Assembly: GCA_021325655.1 (NCBI GenBank)
Contig: JAJPGT010000079.1
Coordinates: forward strand, 1-38,203
Origin: Pseudomonadota bacterium
Lineage (GTDB): Bacteria > Chloroflexota > UBA6077 > JAJPGT01
DNA length: 38,203 bases
Direction: 5' to 3'
Each line of letters opens with the position of its first letter. The stretch's first letter is position 1. Shown one piece after another: positions 16,719 to 24,546 of the stretch. The notes beneath the pieces are model-generated. The model was given only the letters and a program-made list of their open reading frames with translations. It was not told the DNA's origin and did no database searches. A program made the position numbers and the translations under genes.

Positions 16719-17294
16719 CTAGCTGGGACGCTGCAGCAGCGCGATAACCTCCTCCAGGTCGAACGGCTTGGGAAGGATCTCGACCGGGCGGACACCGCGC
16801 TCGACGGCGCGCAGTGCCTGCGTCGGATTGGCAGTCACGAACACCAGCCGCGCACTCGGCTGTAGGCGACGCAGCTCGCTCGCAACGGAGACACCGTCGC
16901 CATCAGGGAGCCCAACGTCTACCAGGATTACGCTGAACGTCGTCTGCTGCGCCTCTGCAACCGCCTCCTCCGCGCTCGAGACGGCACGCGACTCGACGCG
17001 CGCCTCATCGGCCGCGAGCTGCAGCACGAAGCGAATGGCGGGGTCGTCCTCCACCAGCAGTACCCGCCAACTGGCAGGGCGAACCACCCGAGTGGACCCG
17101 CCCTGCTCCGACTGGATCCAGCCTTCGCCGCGCAGCACGTCGAGGGCTTGCCGCAGCGTCGCCAGCGATACCCCGAACTCACGCGCCAGGCGGGGTTGAG
17201 ACGGAAGCGGCTCTCCGACCGGGTAGTCTCCCCGCTGGAAGCGGTCACGAAGCGATGAGGCAACCGCCCGGTAGCGAGGAGTAAATGTAGTCAA
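16719..17294 (-). CDS. GntR-type winged helix fused to a response-regulator receiver domain
   Basis: A 191-residue regulator if read from TTG 17294. Residues 7-72 are a GntR-type winged helix (LRDRFQRGDYPVGEPLPSQ, LAREFGVSLATLRQALDVLR, then a wing EQGGSTRVV). Residues 77-190 are a complete CheY-like receiver: acid pair D83/D84, phospho-acceptor D126 in ILVDVGLPDGDG, T154 in VFVTAN and K176 in LPKPF. The output domain precedes the receiver, the reverse of ordinary response regulators. The TTG start is preferred because GAAGG lies exactly 5 nt upstream; the in-frame ATG at 17354 overlaps the predicted promoter. No histidine kinase is in the window, so it is an orphan. Its targets are unknown; phosphorylation probably controls dimerisation or DNA binding. 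Confidence 0.85.
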   Translation of the reverse strand: MTTFTPRYRAVASSLRDRFQRGDYPVGEPLPSQPRLAREFGVSLATLRQALDVLRGEGWIQSEQGGSTRVVRPASWRVLLVEDDPAIRFVLQLAADEARVESRAVSSAEEAVAEAQQTTFSVILVDVGLPDGDGVSVASELRRLQPSARLVFVTANPTQALRAVERGVRPVEILPKPFDLEEVIALLQRPS

Positions 17295-17324
17295 CGCTAC
17301 CTTCTTTATACAAGAGAACAAGGC

Positions 17325-17354
17325 AGTATAGAGGTCGGCCGGGTGATGAAACAA
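17325..17354 (-). promoter_or_regulatory. Predicted promoter of the GntR-REC gene
   Basis: On the minus strand TTGTTT (17354-17349) and TATACT (17330-17325) are 18 bp apart. A start near 17318 would leave a leader of about 25 nt containing GAAGG before TTG 17294. This supports TTG rather than the upstream ATG as the start. Confidence 0.55.
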
Positions 17355-17654
17355 GGGAGCCCGCTCCCTGTCAGGGGCGCTTCGTGGCGTGCGTGGTTCA
17401 CGGATGCGTGCTGCGCCCAGGAGCCGTGGCCCGGCTGCCTATAGCGGCATCCACCTGGCGCCTCTCCCACCTCGCTGCCGTGATCCAGAGTCAGCGGCCC
17501 GGGGGCGGCTGGCAAGGGCATGATCTCAGTGCTACTATCGGGACAGTCCGCCGGACGGCCCCGGTCTTGCACGGCCGTCTTCGCAGAGAGGTATCCAAGT
17601 ACTCGGTCGTCGCGGTTCTACTGCGCGGCAACGCTGCCGCGGAAGGAGAGTCGG
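17355..17654. promoter_or_regulatory. Divergent spacer with extended -10 promoter for glpX
   Basis: The 300-bp spacer between the regulator and glpX has an extended -10, TGC-TACTAT (17530-17538), with a poor -35 (TGGCAA at 17510). Transcription would start near 17545, leaving a leader of about 110 nt. No known riboswitch motif was recognised in the leader. The rest shows no gene. Confidence 0.4.
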
Positions 17655-18647
17655 ATGTCCAGATCAGAGCCACTCGATCGGAACCTGGCCTTCGAGCTGG
17701 CGCGCGTGACTGAAGCCGCCGCGCTGGCTGCCGCCCGCTGGATGGGGCGGGGAGACAAGAACGCCGCCGATCAAGCCGCGGTCAACGCGATGCGTGTCAC
17801 CCTGGCCTCGGTCGACATGGACGGGGTGATCGTGATCGGCGAGGGCGAGAAGGATGAGGCGCCGATGCTGTACATCGGCGAGGAGATCGGCAACGGGCTT
17901 CCGCCGAAGGTCGACGTCGCGGTCGACCCAATCGACGGGACGACGCTGCTGTCCAAAGGGATGCCGAACGCGGTCTCGGTCGTCGCCCTGTCCGAGCGCG
18001 GCACCATGTACTACCCGCCGGGCATCGTCTACATGGAGAAGCTGGCGGTGGGACCGGAGGGCAAAGGCCACGTCTCATTAGAGTGCTCTGTGCAGGAGAA
18101 CATCCGCAGCCTGGCCAAGGCCAAGGGCGTGGATCCGCGCGACCTGACGGTGGTGATCCTGGATCGGCCACGCCACGCGGAGCTAGTGGAGCAGGTGCGC
18201 CAGGCCGGGGCGCGGATCAAGTTCATTACCGATGGCGACGTGGCAGGCGGGATCATGCCTTGTATCGAAGGCACCGGGGTGGACATGCTGCTTGGTATCG
18301 GCGGGGCGCCGGAAGCGGTGGTCACCGCCTGCGCGCTCAAGTGCCTGGGAGGCGAGATTCAGTGTAAGCTGTGGCCGCGCAATGAGGAGGAGCGCGCCCA
18401 AGCCGAGGCCAACGGCTTGCCCCTCAACAAGGTGCTGCAGATGGACGACCTGGTGCGGGGCGACGACGTGTTCATGTCGCTGACCGGGGTGACCCATGGC
18501 GAGCTGGTGGGCGGCGTGCGCTACACGGCGCGCGGGGCCTACACCGAGACACTCGCGATGCGCTCGCGCTCCGGGACGATCCGCCGCATCCACTCTCATC
18601 ACAATCTCGGCAAGCTCTCGCGGTACGCCGCGGTAGCGTACGGGTAG
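17655..18647 (+). CDS. glpX: Class II fructose-1,6-bisphosphatase
   Basis: A 330-residue protein, the usual GlpX length. It hydrolyses fructose 1,6-bisphosphate to fructose 6-phosphate in gluconeogenesis, using divalent metal. Signatures are WMGRGDKNAADQAAVNAMR near the N-terminus, VIGEGEKDEAPMLYIGEEIG (60-79), the metal/phosphate motif DPIDGTTLLSKG (D91-T96) and ITDGDVAGGIMP. GlpX belongs to the lithium-sensitive phosphatase superfamily. AAGGAG lies 8 nt before ATG 17655, and the open frame upstream is not similar to the family. The stop codon is 4 nt before the likely start of a solute-binding lipoprotein, an unusual partner. Some homologues also act on sedoheptulose 1,7-bisphosphate; the sequence does not settle this. 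Confidence 0.95.
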   Translation: MSRSEPLDRNLAFELARVTEAAALAAARWMGRGDKNAADQAAVNAMRVTLASVDMDGVIVIGEGEKDEAPMLYIGEEIGNGLPPKVDVAVDPIDGTTLLSKGMPNAVSVVALSERGTMYYPPGIVYMEKLAVGPEGKGHVSLECSVQENIRSLAKAKGVDPRDLTVVILDRPRHAELVEQVRQAGARIKFITDGDVAGGIMPCIEGTGVDMLLGIGGAPEAVVTACALKCLGGEIQCKLWPRNEEERAQAEANGLPLNKVLQMDDLVRGDDVFMSLTGVTHGELVGGVRYTARGAYTETLAMRSRSGTIRRIHSHHNLGKLSRYAAVAYG

Positions 18648-18651
18648 TACG

Positions 18652-20184
18652 ATTCTTCGCCGACTCATCTCACCACTGCTGGCCATTGTCGCCCTGGCGC
18701 TGCTGGCGGCAGGCTGCACCCTGGACGGCAAGCGGGCTGCCGAGCCGACGGCGCCCGCGAAGCGCTCGGTGGAGGCGTCTGCCACAGCCGCGCCGCGGTC
18801 CGGGAGCAGCGCCCCCCTGGTGGTGCTGATCTCTCTGCTGGATCTGCAGCAGGGGTGGGTGGATGACAACCTGATCCGGCCCGTGGCCAGGGCGGCCGGG
18901 GTGCCGACGCAGGTCGTGTTCTACGACGACCCGTCGGACCTGCACTCCATGCTCAAGCTGGACCGCGACGCGAACATCAACCGGATCGGGCTGATCCTGG
19001 TGGACGAGGCGGAGCTGCACGAGCTGGATGGCCGGATCAAGCCGCTGACCGAGCTCGCCCCGCCAGACCAGGTGGAGGCAGAGCTGCGGCAGCACCTGCC
19101 GATCGCCCGCGATGGCGCCCGGGTGGGCAAGGATGTGGCCGGGATGCCGCGCTCGGTGGAGGCGCCCGTCATGGTGTACCGGCGCTCGAAGGTGCAGGAC
19201 GCCGTGCAAGGCTGGGAGTCGATGCACGACGAGCTGGACGCGCTGTTCAAACAGTACAACGGGCGCGGCCTGCCGGCGGGGTACCGCCTCCCGGAGGACC
19301 CGGGGCAGTGGAACAGCTATGACCTGGCGGTCGTCGGCTACTACTGGGCCCACACCCCGTATGCCGGCGTCCAGGCGCCGCGCATCGCTCACCGCGGCTA
19401 CGACGGCGCCGCCTCGGCACGCGACCTGTACCAGCAGATCTACAGCCAGGGCGGGAGCGCCGACGACGTGCTCGCTGGCGATACCCAGCCGGTGCGGGAC
19501 GCTTTCACCTGGGAGGCGTTCTTCGCCCGCGCCGGGCTGTACCCCGAGGCGATGTGGCGGGACGGCTGGGGGCTGGGCGCGCTCTGGAACGCGGTGCGCG
19601 ACGGCACAGTCTTCCTGACGTTCATGACGCCCACCGAGGTCGCCATGCTCCACGGCGGGGCGGTGAAGGGATCACCGGCGCTGACTGACGACCCGGCCGA
19701 TCTCGCGGTCGCGCGCATCCCGCGCGGGGTGTCGCTGGAGCTGGGGGCAGATGGCCAGCCGGCGCGCGTCGGCGATGGGGCTGCGCCGGCCCTGGTGACC
19801 TACTGGGCCATCCCGAAGTCGACCCCCGACGAAGCGGGCTCTTACCGGCTGGTGCAGGGACTGACCAGCGCCGACGCTCAGGCGAAGGAAGCGGCGGCGT
19901 TCGCCACCATCCCCAGCCGCCAGGACGTGGACGACGCGCTGGCCGACGTGCCGGCGGAGCCGTGGGTCCGTGATCTGCTGGCTGTTGGCAGCCAGCAGGC
20001 GCGCGCGGTCCGCCCATTGCCGCTCGCATCCAACGCCCCGCTGGTCGCGGACCAGTACGCTCACGCCTGGCACGCATTGGTGGAGGGCCGCACCCCGCTC
20101 GGCGCCACCGGTCCCGTGGACTCCGCCGCGCTCCGCGCCTGGCTCGCCAGCCACGCCCAGACGCTTCAGGCGCTGCTCAAGTAG
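18652..20184 (+). CDS. Extracellular solute-binding lipoprotein with no canonical start codon
   Basis: Read from ATT 18652 this gives 510 residues beginning I(M)LRRLISPLLAIVALALL and the lipobox LAAGC, so the Cys is about residue 22. The mature part resembles family-1 ABC solute-binding proteins: APLVVLISLLDLQQGW and VVFYDDPSDLHSMLKLDRD near the N-terminus, EAPVMVYRRS, WNSYDLAVVGYYWAH, a Trp-rich middle and LVTYWAIPKSTPDEAG. In this frame there is no ATG, GTG or TTG between the stop at 18634 and GTG 18769; starting at 18769 would remove the whole signal peptide. ATT lies 4 nt after the glpX stop, so translation may be coupled, or there may be a sequence error. No permease is adjacent, and the ligand is unknown. 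Confidence 0.75.
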   Translation: MLRRLISPLLAIVALALLAAGCTLDGKRAAEPTAPAKRSVEASATAAPRSGSSAPLVVLISLLDLQQGWVDDNLIRPVARAAGVPTQVVFYDDPSDLHSMLKLDRDANINRIGLILVDEAELHELDGRIKPLTELAPPDQVEAELRQHLPIARDGARVGKDVAGMPRSVEAPVMVYRRSKVQDAVQGWESMHDELDALFKQYNGRGLPAGYRLPEDPGQWNSYDLAVVGYYWAHTPYAGVQAPRIAHRGYDGAASARDLYQQIYSQGGSADDVLAGDTQPVRDAFTWEAFFARAGLYPEAMWRDGWGLGALWNAVRDGTVFLTFMTPTEVAMLHGGAVKGSPALTDDPADLAVARIPRGVSLELGADGQPARVGDGAAPALVTYWAIPKSTPDEAGSYRLVQGLTSADAQAKEAAAFATIPSRQDVDDALADVPAEPWVRDLLAVGSQQARAVRPLPLASNAPLVADQYAHAWHALVEGRTPLGATGPVDSAALRAWLASHAQTLQALLK

Positions 20185-20230
20185 CGTCCCCGCCTCTGGC
20201 CCGCTGGAGGTCAGCCCACCGGAAAGGTGA

Positions 20231-20260
20231 TTGACTTTCCGGTAGTGGGACGAGTATCCT
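20231..20260 (+). promoter_or_regulatory. Promoter of the T-box/ilvB unit
   Basis: TTGACT (20231-20236) and TATCCT (20255-20260) are 18 bp apart, the best sigma-70-like promoter in the window. Transcription would start near 20267, just before the T-box leader. Confidence 0.65.
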
Positions 20261-20266
20261 ATCTGC

Positions 20267-20535
20267 CAACGGCGACGACGGAGACGAGTACTGTCGAGGC
20301 GCTACCCAGAGAGCCCGGGGGAGCTGCGAACCGGGTGTAGGGCCTCGTCGGGAAGATCCCTCCCGAGCTGCCAGCCGAAATCGGGCGCTCGCCCGAGAGT
20401 AGATCTGGCCGGATTCGCCCTCCGTTAGCAGGGGCGGAGGTATGGTAGTACCTCGTGAGCGCCCGCCATCCGGCGGGAATGAGGGTGGTACCGCGGGATG
20501 AGATCCCGTCCCTTAGGGGACGGGATCTTTTGTTT
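20267..20535 (+). promoter_or_regulatory. T-box riboswitch controlling ilvB
   Basis: The diagnostic T-box sequence AGGGTGGTACCGCGGG is at 20482-20497. A distal Stem I AGAGAG motif (about 20311) followed by a GCTGCGAACC block is present. The 3' side of the specifier region reads GGGAAGATCCCTCCCGAGC; the best specifier is ATC at 20356-20358, isoleucine. A local hairpin TCGGGC/GCCCGA (about 20380-20396) may be Stem III. The antiterminator would pair CCCGC (20462-20466) with GCGGG (20493-20497). It ends in an intrinsic terminator, so control is by transcription attenuation. Uncharged tRNA would stabilise the antiterminator and turn on acetolactate synthase. The specifier is assigned by eye, not by folding. 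Confidence 0.93.
20501..20534 (+). terminator. T-box regulated terminator
   Basis: A perfect 12-bp stem AGATCCCGTCCC/GGGACGGGATCT (20501-20512 with 20517-20528) with a TTAG loop is followed by TTTGTTT. It is the off-state of the T-box and lies about 55 nt before ilvB. Confidence 0.93.
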
Positions 20536-20590
20536 ACCCGCGGGGACGGCCCCTCGCCGCTTACGAGCGTAAACGCGAGGAGGCTGCGAC

Positions 20591-22321
20591 ATGGTTATGA
20601 CCGTACCGGCCACGATGGCCCCGGAGCCGCGGCGCGTCTGCGCGCCACTGTCTGGCGCAGACCTGGTGTGCGAATCGCTGCTCGCACACGGGGTTGACAT
20701 ACTGTTCGGCTATCCCGGCGGCGCCGCGCTGCCGTTGTATCACCGGCTGAACCGGTACCCGCTGCGCCACGTGCTGGTTCGCCACGAGCAGAATGCTGCT
20801 CACGCCGCCGACGGCTATGCCCGCGCGACCGGACGGGTGGGGGTATGCGTCGCTACCTCCGGTCCCGGCGCGACCAACCTGGTGACCGGGCTGGCGACCG
20901 CGGCGATGGACAGCGTTCCGCTGGTCGCCCTCACAGGCCAGGTTGCCACCGGGGCGATCGGCACCCAGGCGTTCCAGGAAGTGGACATCGTTAGCATCGT
21001 CCGGCCGATCACCAAGGGCGCCTTCCAGGCGCGGAGCGCCGACGAGCTGCCGGCGCTGCTCGCCGAGGCGTTCAGCCTGGCGCAGCGCGGCCGGCCCGGG
21101 CCGGTGCTGGTGGATCTCCCGAAGGATGTGCAACTGGCCCAAAGCACCTTTGAGGGAACGCTCCCGGTCGGCAGCAAGCCGGCGCCGGCCGCGCCCGACG
21201 CGCCGCTCCTGGCAGCGGTCGACCACGTGGCGGAGCTGCTCACCCGCGCCGAGCGGCCAGTGCTCGTCGCCGGCCACGGCGTGGTCATCGCCAACGCTTT
21301 CGCCGAGCTCTGGGAGCTGGCAGAGCGGGCCGGGCTGCCGGTGGGGACCACCCTGCTCGGTCTCTCCTCCTTTCCCGAGTGGCACCCACTGGCGCTTGGC
21401 ATGGTGGGGATGCATGGCACTGTGGCGGCGAACATGGCGCTGCACCACGCGGACCTGGTGCTCGGGGTGGGGATGCGCTTCGACGACCGGGTGGTTGGCC
21501 GGGCCAAGGACTTCGCACCGGGCGCCACCGTGGTCCACGTCGACGTCGACCCGGCCGCCTTCGGCCGCACCGCCCGCGCCGACGTGGCGGTGCTTGCCGA
21601 CGCCCGACTGTTCCTCCAGCTCCTCGCCGACCGCGCCACCCGTCGCGAGCGGCCGGAATGGACGGCGCGGCTGCGCCGCTGGCGCGACGGCCACCGCGCC
21701 TGCGGAGTGGACCCAGACAGCCAGGTGCCCACCTCGCCCCAGGTAATCGGCGCGATCCGCGAGGCGACCGACGGCCAGGCGGTACTGGTGGCCGACGTCG
21801 GCCAGCACCAGATGTTCGCCGCGCTCCACTTCGGCTATGCCCGCCCGAAGTCGTTCTTCACCACGGGCGGGCTGGGAACGATGGGCTACGCCGTCCCGGC
21901 GGCGATGGGAGTGAAGCTGGCTCGGCCGGACGAGCCGGTCTGGGCGGTAGTGGGCGACGGCGGTTTCCAGATGTCCGCCCCCGAACTGTCCACGCTGGTG
22001 GCCGAGCAGGTGAACCTGAAGATCGCGGTGCTGAACAACGGCTACCTCGGGATGGTGCGCCAGTGGCAGGAGCTGTTCTACGAGGGCAACTACTCCCATT
22101 CCCGCCTGCCCCAGCCCGACTTCGCTCGGCTGGCTGAGGCGCACGGCTGCGTGGGGCTGCGGGTGACCCGCGCCGCGGACGTCCGCCCCGCCGTCGAAGC
22201 CGCCCTGGCGGCGCGCGGCCCGGTAGTGCTCGACTTCGCGGTGGTGGAGGAGGAGACGGTCTACCCGATGATCCCGCCCGGCGCCGCGCTTGGCGAGCTG
22301 CGCTGCGCCGACCCGGTGTGA
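20591..22321 (+). CDS. ilvB: Acetolactate synthase, large (catalytic) subunit
   Basis: A 576-residue ThDP enzyme that makes acetolactate from two pyruvates, or acetohydroxybutyrate from pyruvate and 2-oxobutyrate, the first common step of branched-chain amino-acid synthesis. The N-terminal domain has FGYPGGAALPLYH and the catalytic Glu in VRHEQNAAHAADGYARATG (E66), then TSGPGATNLVTGLATA. The middle FAD-type domain has GMRFDDRVVG. The C-terminal ThDP motif is GDGGFQM to NNGYLGMVRQWQELFY. GAGGAGG lies 7 nt before the ATG. The regulatory subunit gene ilvN and ilvC are not adjacent; a terminator-like hairpin and an unrelated transport gene follow. Regulation is by the T-box upstream. Confidence 0.95.
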   Translation: MVMTVPATMAPEPRRVCAPLSGADLVCESLLAHGVDILFGYPGGAALPLYHRLNRYPLRHVLVRHEQNAAHAADGYARATGRVGVCVATSGPGATNLVTGLATAAMDSVPLVALTGQVATGAIGTQAFQEVDIVSIVRPITKGAFQARSADELPALLAEAFSLAQRGRPGPVLVDLPKDVQLAQSTFEGTLPVGSKPAPAAPDAPLLAAVDHVAELLTRAERPVLVAGHGVVIANAFAELWELAERAGLPVGTTLLGLSSFPEWHPLALGMVGMHGTVAANMALHHADLVLGVGMRFDDRVVGRAKDFAPGATVVHVDVDPAAFGRTARADVAVLADARLFLQLLADRATRRERPEWTARLRRWRDGHRACGVDPDSQVPTSPQVIGAIREATDGQAVLVADVGQHQMFAALHFGYARPKSFFTTGGLGTMGYAVPAAMGVKLARPDEPVWAVVGDGGFQMSAPELSTLVAEQVNLKIAVLNNGYLGMVRQWQELFYEGNYSHSRLPQPDFARLAEAHGCVGLRVTRAADVRPAVEAALAARGPVVLDFAVVEEETVYPMIPPGAALGELRCADPV

Positions 22322-22349
22322 GCATCGCGGCACGTCCTGAGACGCTAGA

Positions 22350-22384
22350 GCCCTGAGCGGGCGCTGGTGCCGGGCGCTCAGGGC
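22350..22384 (+). terminator. Hairpin terminator after ilvB
   Basis: A perfect 10-bp stem GCCCTGAGCG/CGCTCAGGGC (22350-22359 with 22375-22384) has a G/C-rich loop that can pair further. It starts 28 nt after the ilvB stop. No T run follows, as is common in GC-rich genomes. Confidence 0.6.
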
Positions 22385-22412
22385 ACGCCCCGCCCCGGCG
22401 GCTGGCTCCTGC

Positions 22413-22426
22413 CCCACCATGGTGGG
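22413..22426. promoter_or_regulatory. 14-bp perfect palindrome upstream of the peptide-binding gene
   Basis: CCCACCATGGTGGG is a perfect palindrome about 90 bp before the start codon at 22516. It may be an operator. It does not overlap a recognisable promoter. Confidence 0.3.
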
Positions 22427-22501
22427 ATCATGCGAGCCGCTGATCGCTCAGCGCTGGTGGTTGATCGCGCCCCAAAATCCGCGTCGCCGCGAGGCGCAGC
22501 G

Positions 22502-22507
22502 TACAAT
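22502..22507 (+). promoter_or_regulatory. -10 element placed for a leaderless transcript
   Basis: TACAAT ends 8 nt before ATG 22516, so transcription would start at or within a few bases of the start codon. There is no Shine-Dalgarno sequence in the gap. No convincing -35 is seen. Confidence 0.45.
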
Positions 22508-22515
22508 TCGGCGTT

Positions 22516-24354
22516 ATGAGCCTGTCGCCTGATCAGCCTCCGGCCCGACCGCGCCGTTCGCGCGCGCTCCGCGTCCTGAAGCTCGCCGCGAAGCGGCTGC
22601 TCCCGCCGCTGCTTGGCCTTGTCGTCCTCCTCGGTGCCGCGTTTGCCCTGGCCGGCCCTGGCATCCCCGGCCTGCCCCGGCTGGGCTCAGCCCGGGCCAC
22701 CCCCACCCCGCTCCCGCTGGTCCGCACCGGCGCGACGGCGCCAGCAGCCGCGCCCACCGGAGCGCCGACAGATGACAGCTCACAGCAGGCACCGGCACAG
22801 GCAACGCCGCTCCCGCTGCCGACACCACGTCCAGTGAACATCCCGAGCGGGCCGCAGCTTCGCGTCCCGCTGTCTGGCATCCCGGTGCTGGACCCGGGCC
22901 TGGCCGCCGACTCGAACAGCATCGACTTGATCCGCAATCTCTTCGAAGGACTGCTGGTGGCCGACGACACGGGCGCGCTGGTCCCAGCGGAAGCGGAGAG
23001 CTACGAGGTCTCCGCCGACGGCCTTACCTACACGTTCGTCATTAGCTCGAAGGCGCGCTGGTCCGACGGCACGCCCGTCCGCGCCGCCGATTACGAGTTC
23101 GCCTGGAAGCGGAACGTCGATCCACGCACTCAGTCGCTCTACGCCCCGGCGCTGTTCCCGATCAAGAATGCTGAGCGCATCAACCGCCAGGGTGCCTCGC
23201 CGAGCATGCTGGGCGTGCGCGCGGTGGACGACCACACCCTGAAAGTCACCCTGGAGCGGCCAATCGCCTATTTCCCCTGGCTGGTCGCCACCTGGACCTA
23301 CTATCCGCTGCGGGCAGACCAGCTCCAGCAGTACGGGAAGCTCTGGGTGCTGCCCGGGCGGATGATCTCCAATGGCCCCTTCACGCTAGAGGCCTCCAGC
23401 AACCAGAACGAGCTGCTGCTCATCCGCAATCCCCAGTACGGCGGCGACCCGCCGCAGCTCGCAGCGATCATCTATCGCGCATACAGCCGAGTCGAAGACG
23501 TCTTCGCCGATTATCAAAAAGGCAATCTCGATGCGATGCCGGTCCCGGCCTCTCTGATGCCGCAGATCGACAAGGACGCCGAGCTGAAGGCCCAGCTCAA
23601 GACCTACCCGATCTCCAGCACCAGCTTCATCGTGCTCAACACCCGCCGTCCGGGGCTGAACGACCCGCGGGTACGCCAGGCGCTGGGGATGACCATTCAG
23701 CGCCAGGAGCTGCTCGACACCGTGCTCCAGCAGCCCGGGGAGGTGGCGACGAGCTTGCACCCGCCCGGAATCGCGGGGCGCGATCCCAGCGCCTGGCCGC
23801 CGGAAGACGTGGACAAGGCGAAGCAGCTCCTCGCCGACGCCGGCTACCCCGGCGGCAAGGGATTCCCGGCGCTGGTGTATGCCGCGTTCGAGCCGAACGA
23901 CCCGCTGGCCACCTATCTGGCCAAGCGCTGGCAGGACACGCTCGGGATCAAGCTGAACGTCGTGCTGGTGCAGGACCCGAACGACATGTTCCGCCACAGT
24001 CAGGAATGGGAACAGAAGGTGGACATGTACTCCGCCGGCTGGAACTCGGACTACGTCGATCCAAGCAACTGGTTCAACCTGCTGTGGGATTCGGCCAACG
24101 ACCCAGGGCAGTACAACAGCGGCTGGAAGAACGATCAGTTCGATACCCTGGTGCGGGCAGCGCAGGCGGAGCAGAACGAGGCAGCGCGCGCGGAGCAGTA
24201 CCACAAGGCGGAAGTGATCATGGCGCACGACTACCCGATCATTCCGCTGTTCCACCCGGCCCAGCGGTACCTGGTCAAGCCGAACGTGCGCGGCTTCGGC
24301 CCGGGCAAGACCGGCGTCGCCCCGCCCCTGGCCCGGGTCCGCATCACCCAGTAG
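22516..24354 (+). CDS. Oligopeptide ABC transporter substrate-binding protein (SBP family 5)
   Basis: A 612-residue protein. An Arg-rich N-terminus (1-24) and a hydrophobic segment (about 26-48, LLPPLLGLVVLLGAAFALAG) have no lipobox, so it is probably held by an uncleaved anchor. A Pro/Thr/Ala-rich linker (about 57-108) leads to the type-5 binding domain: LDPGLAADSNSIDLIRNLFEGL, AESYEVSADGLTYTFVISSKARWSDGTPVRAADYEFAWKR (cited by its ends SYEVSADGLTYTF and WSDGTPV), and LNDPRVRQALGMTIQRQ. Near the C-terminus it has YSAGWNSDYVDPSNWF and AHDYPIIPLFH. These are typical of OppA/DppA-like proteins. No permease or ATPase genes are adjacent. The start is the ATG 8 nt after a -10 element, with no ribosome site. 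Confidence 0.88.
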   Translation: MSLSPDQPPARPRRSRALRVLKLAAKRLLPPLLGLVVLLGAAFALAGPGIPGLPRLGSARATPTPLPLVRTGATAPAAAPTGAPTDDSSQQAPAQATPLPLPTPRPVNIPSGPQLRVPLSGIPVLDPGLAADSNSIDLIRNLFEGLLVADDTGALVPAEAESYEVSADGLTYTFVISSKARWSDGTPVRAADYEFAWKRNVDPRTQSLYAPALFPIKNAERINRQGASPSMLGVRAVDDHTLKVTLERPIAYFPWLVATWTYYPLRADQLQQYGKLWVLPGRMISNGPFTLEASSNQNELLLIRNPQYGGDPPQLAAIIYRAYSRVEDVFADYQKGNLDAMPVPASLMPQIDKDAELKAQLKTYPISSTSFIVLNTRRPGLNDPRVRQALGMTIQRQELLDTVLQQPGEVATSLHPPGIAGRDPSAWPPEDVDKAKQLLADAGYPGGKGFPALVYAAFEPNDPLATYLAKRWQDTLGIKLNVVLVQDPNDMFRHSQEWEQKVDMYSAGWNSDYVDPSNWFNLLWDSANDPGQYNSGWKNDQFDTLVRAAQAEQNEAARAEQYHKAEVIMAHDYPIIPLFHPAQRYLVKPNVRGFGPGKTGVAPPLARVRITQ

Positions 24355-24546
24355 CCAGCGCCCCGGAGGCCCACGATCGGGTCGCCCTCATCGTCGACGC
24401 GGCTCAGGTACGCTTCGCCAGGCGACAGGGTGGGGGTCGTGGTCCGCACCGCGGGCGTCTTGAAGAGGCCTGGCCACCTCGCAGCGCAGCTACGCGCCGC
24501 AGCAGAATAGACCCTGGCCGAGGCCGCCGCGCGGCAGGGAGGCTAG
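24355..24546. other. Spacer before the decayed PIN gene
   Basis: I see no gene, strong terminator or promoter here. A toxin of the PIN/VapC type would normally follow an antitoxin, but no intact antitoxin can be read in any frame. A short frame ending just before 24512 (VVRTAGVLKRPGHLAA...) may be a remnant; this is weak. Confidence 0.25.

Noticed and set aside
15364..16722. Long plus-strand open frame opposite the COG4091 gene
   Set aside because: Composition is rich in Arg, Gly, His and Val without motifs, and the minus-strand protein is clearly recognisable.
17295..17354. N-terminal extension of the GntR-REC protein from ATG 17354
   Set aside because: That ATG overlaps the predicted -35 box and lacks a ribosome site, while TTG 17294 has GAAGG at the ideal distance.
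20561..22420. Long open frame on the minus strand opposite ilvB
   Set aside because: It is a mirror of the GC-rich third codon positions of ilvB, has no family motifs and covers the T-box terminator end. ilvB on the plus strand is beyond doubt.
24231..24449. Minus-strand frame with a protein-like stretch (PGEAYLSRVDDEGDP)
   Set aside because: It overlaps the end of the peptide-binding gene and has no ribosome site; only about 35 residues look plausible, which is too little to call.
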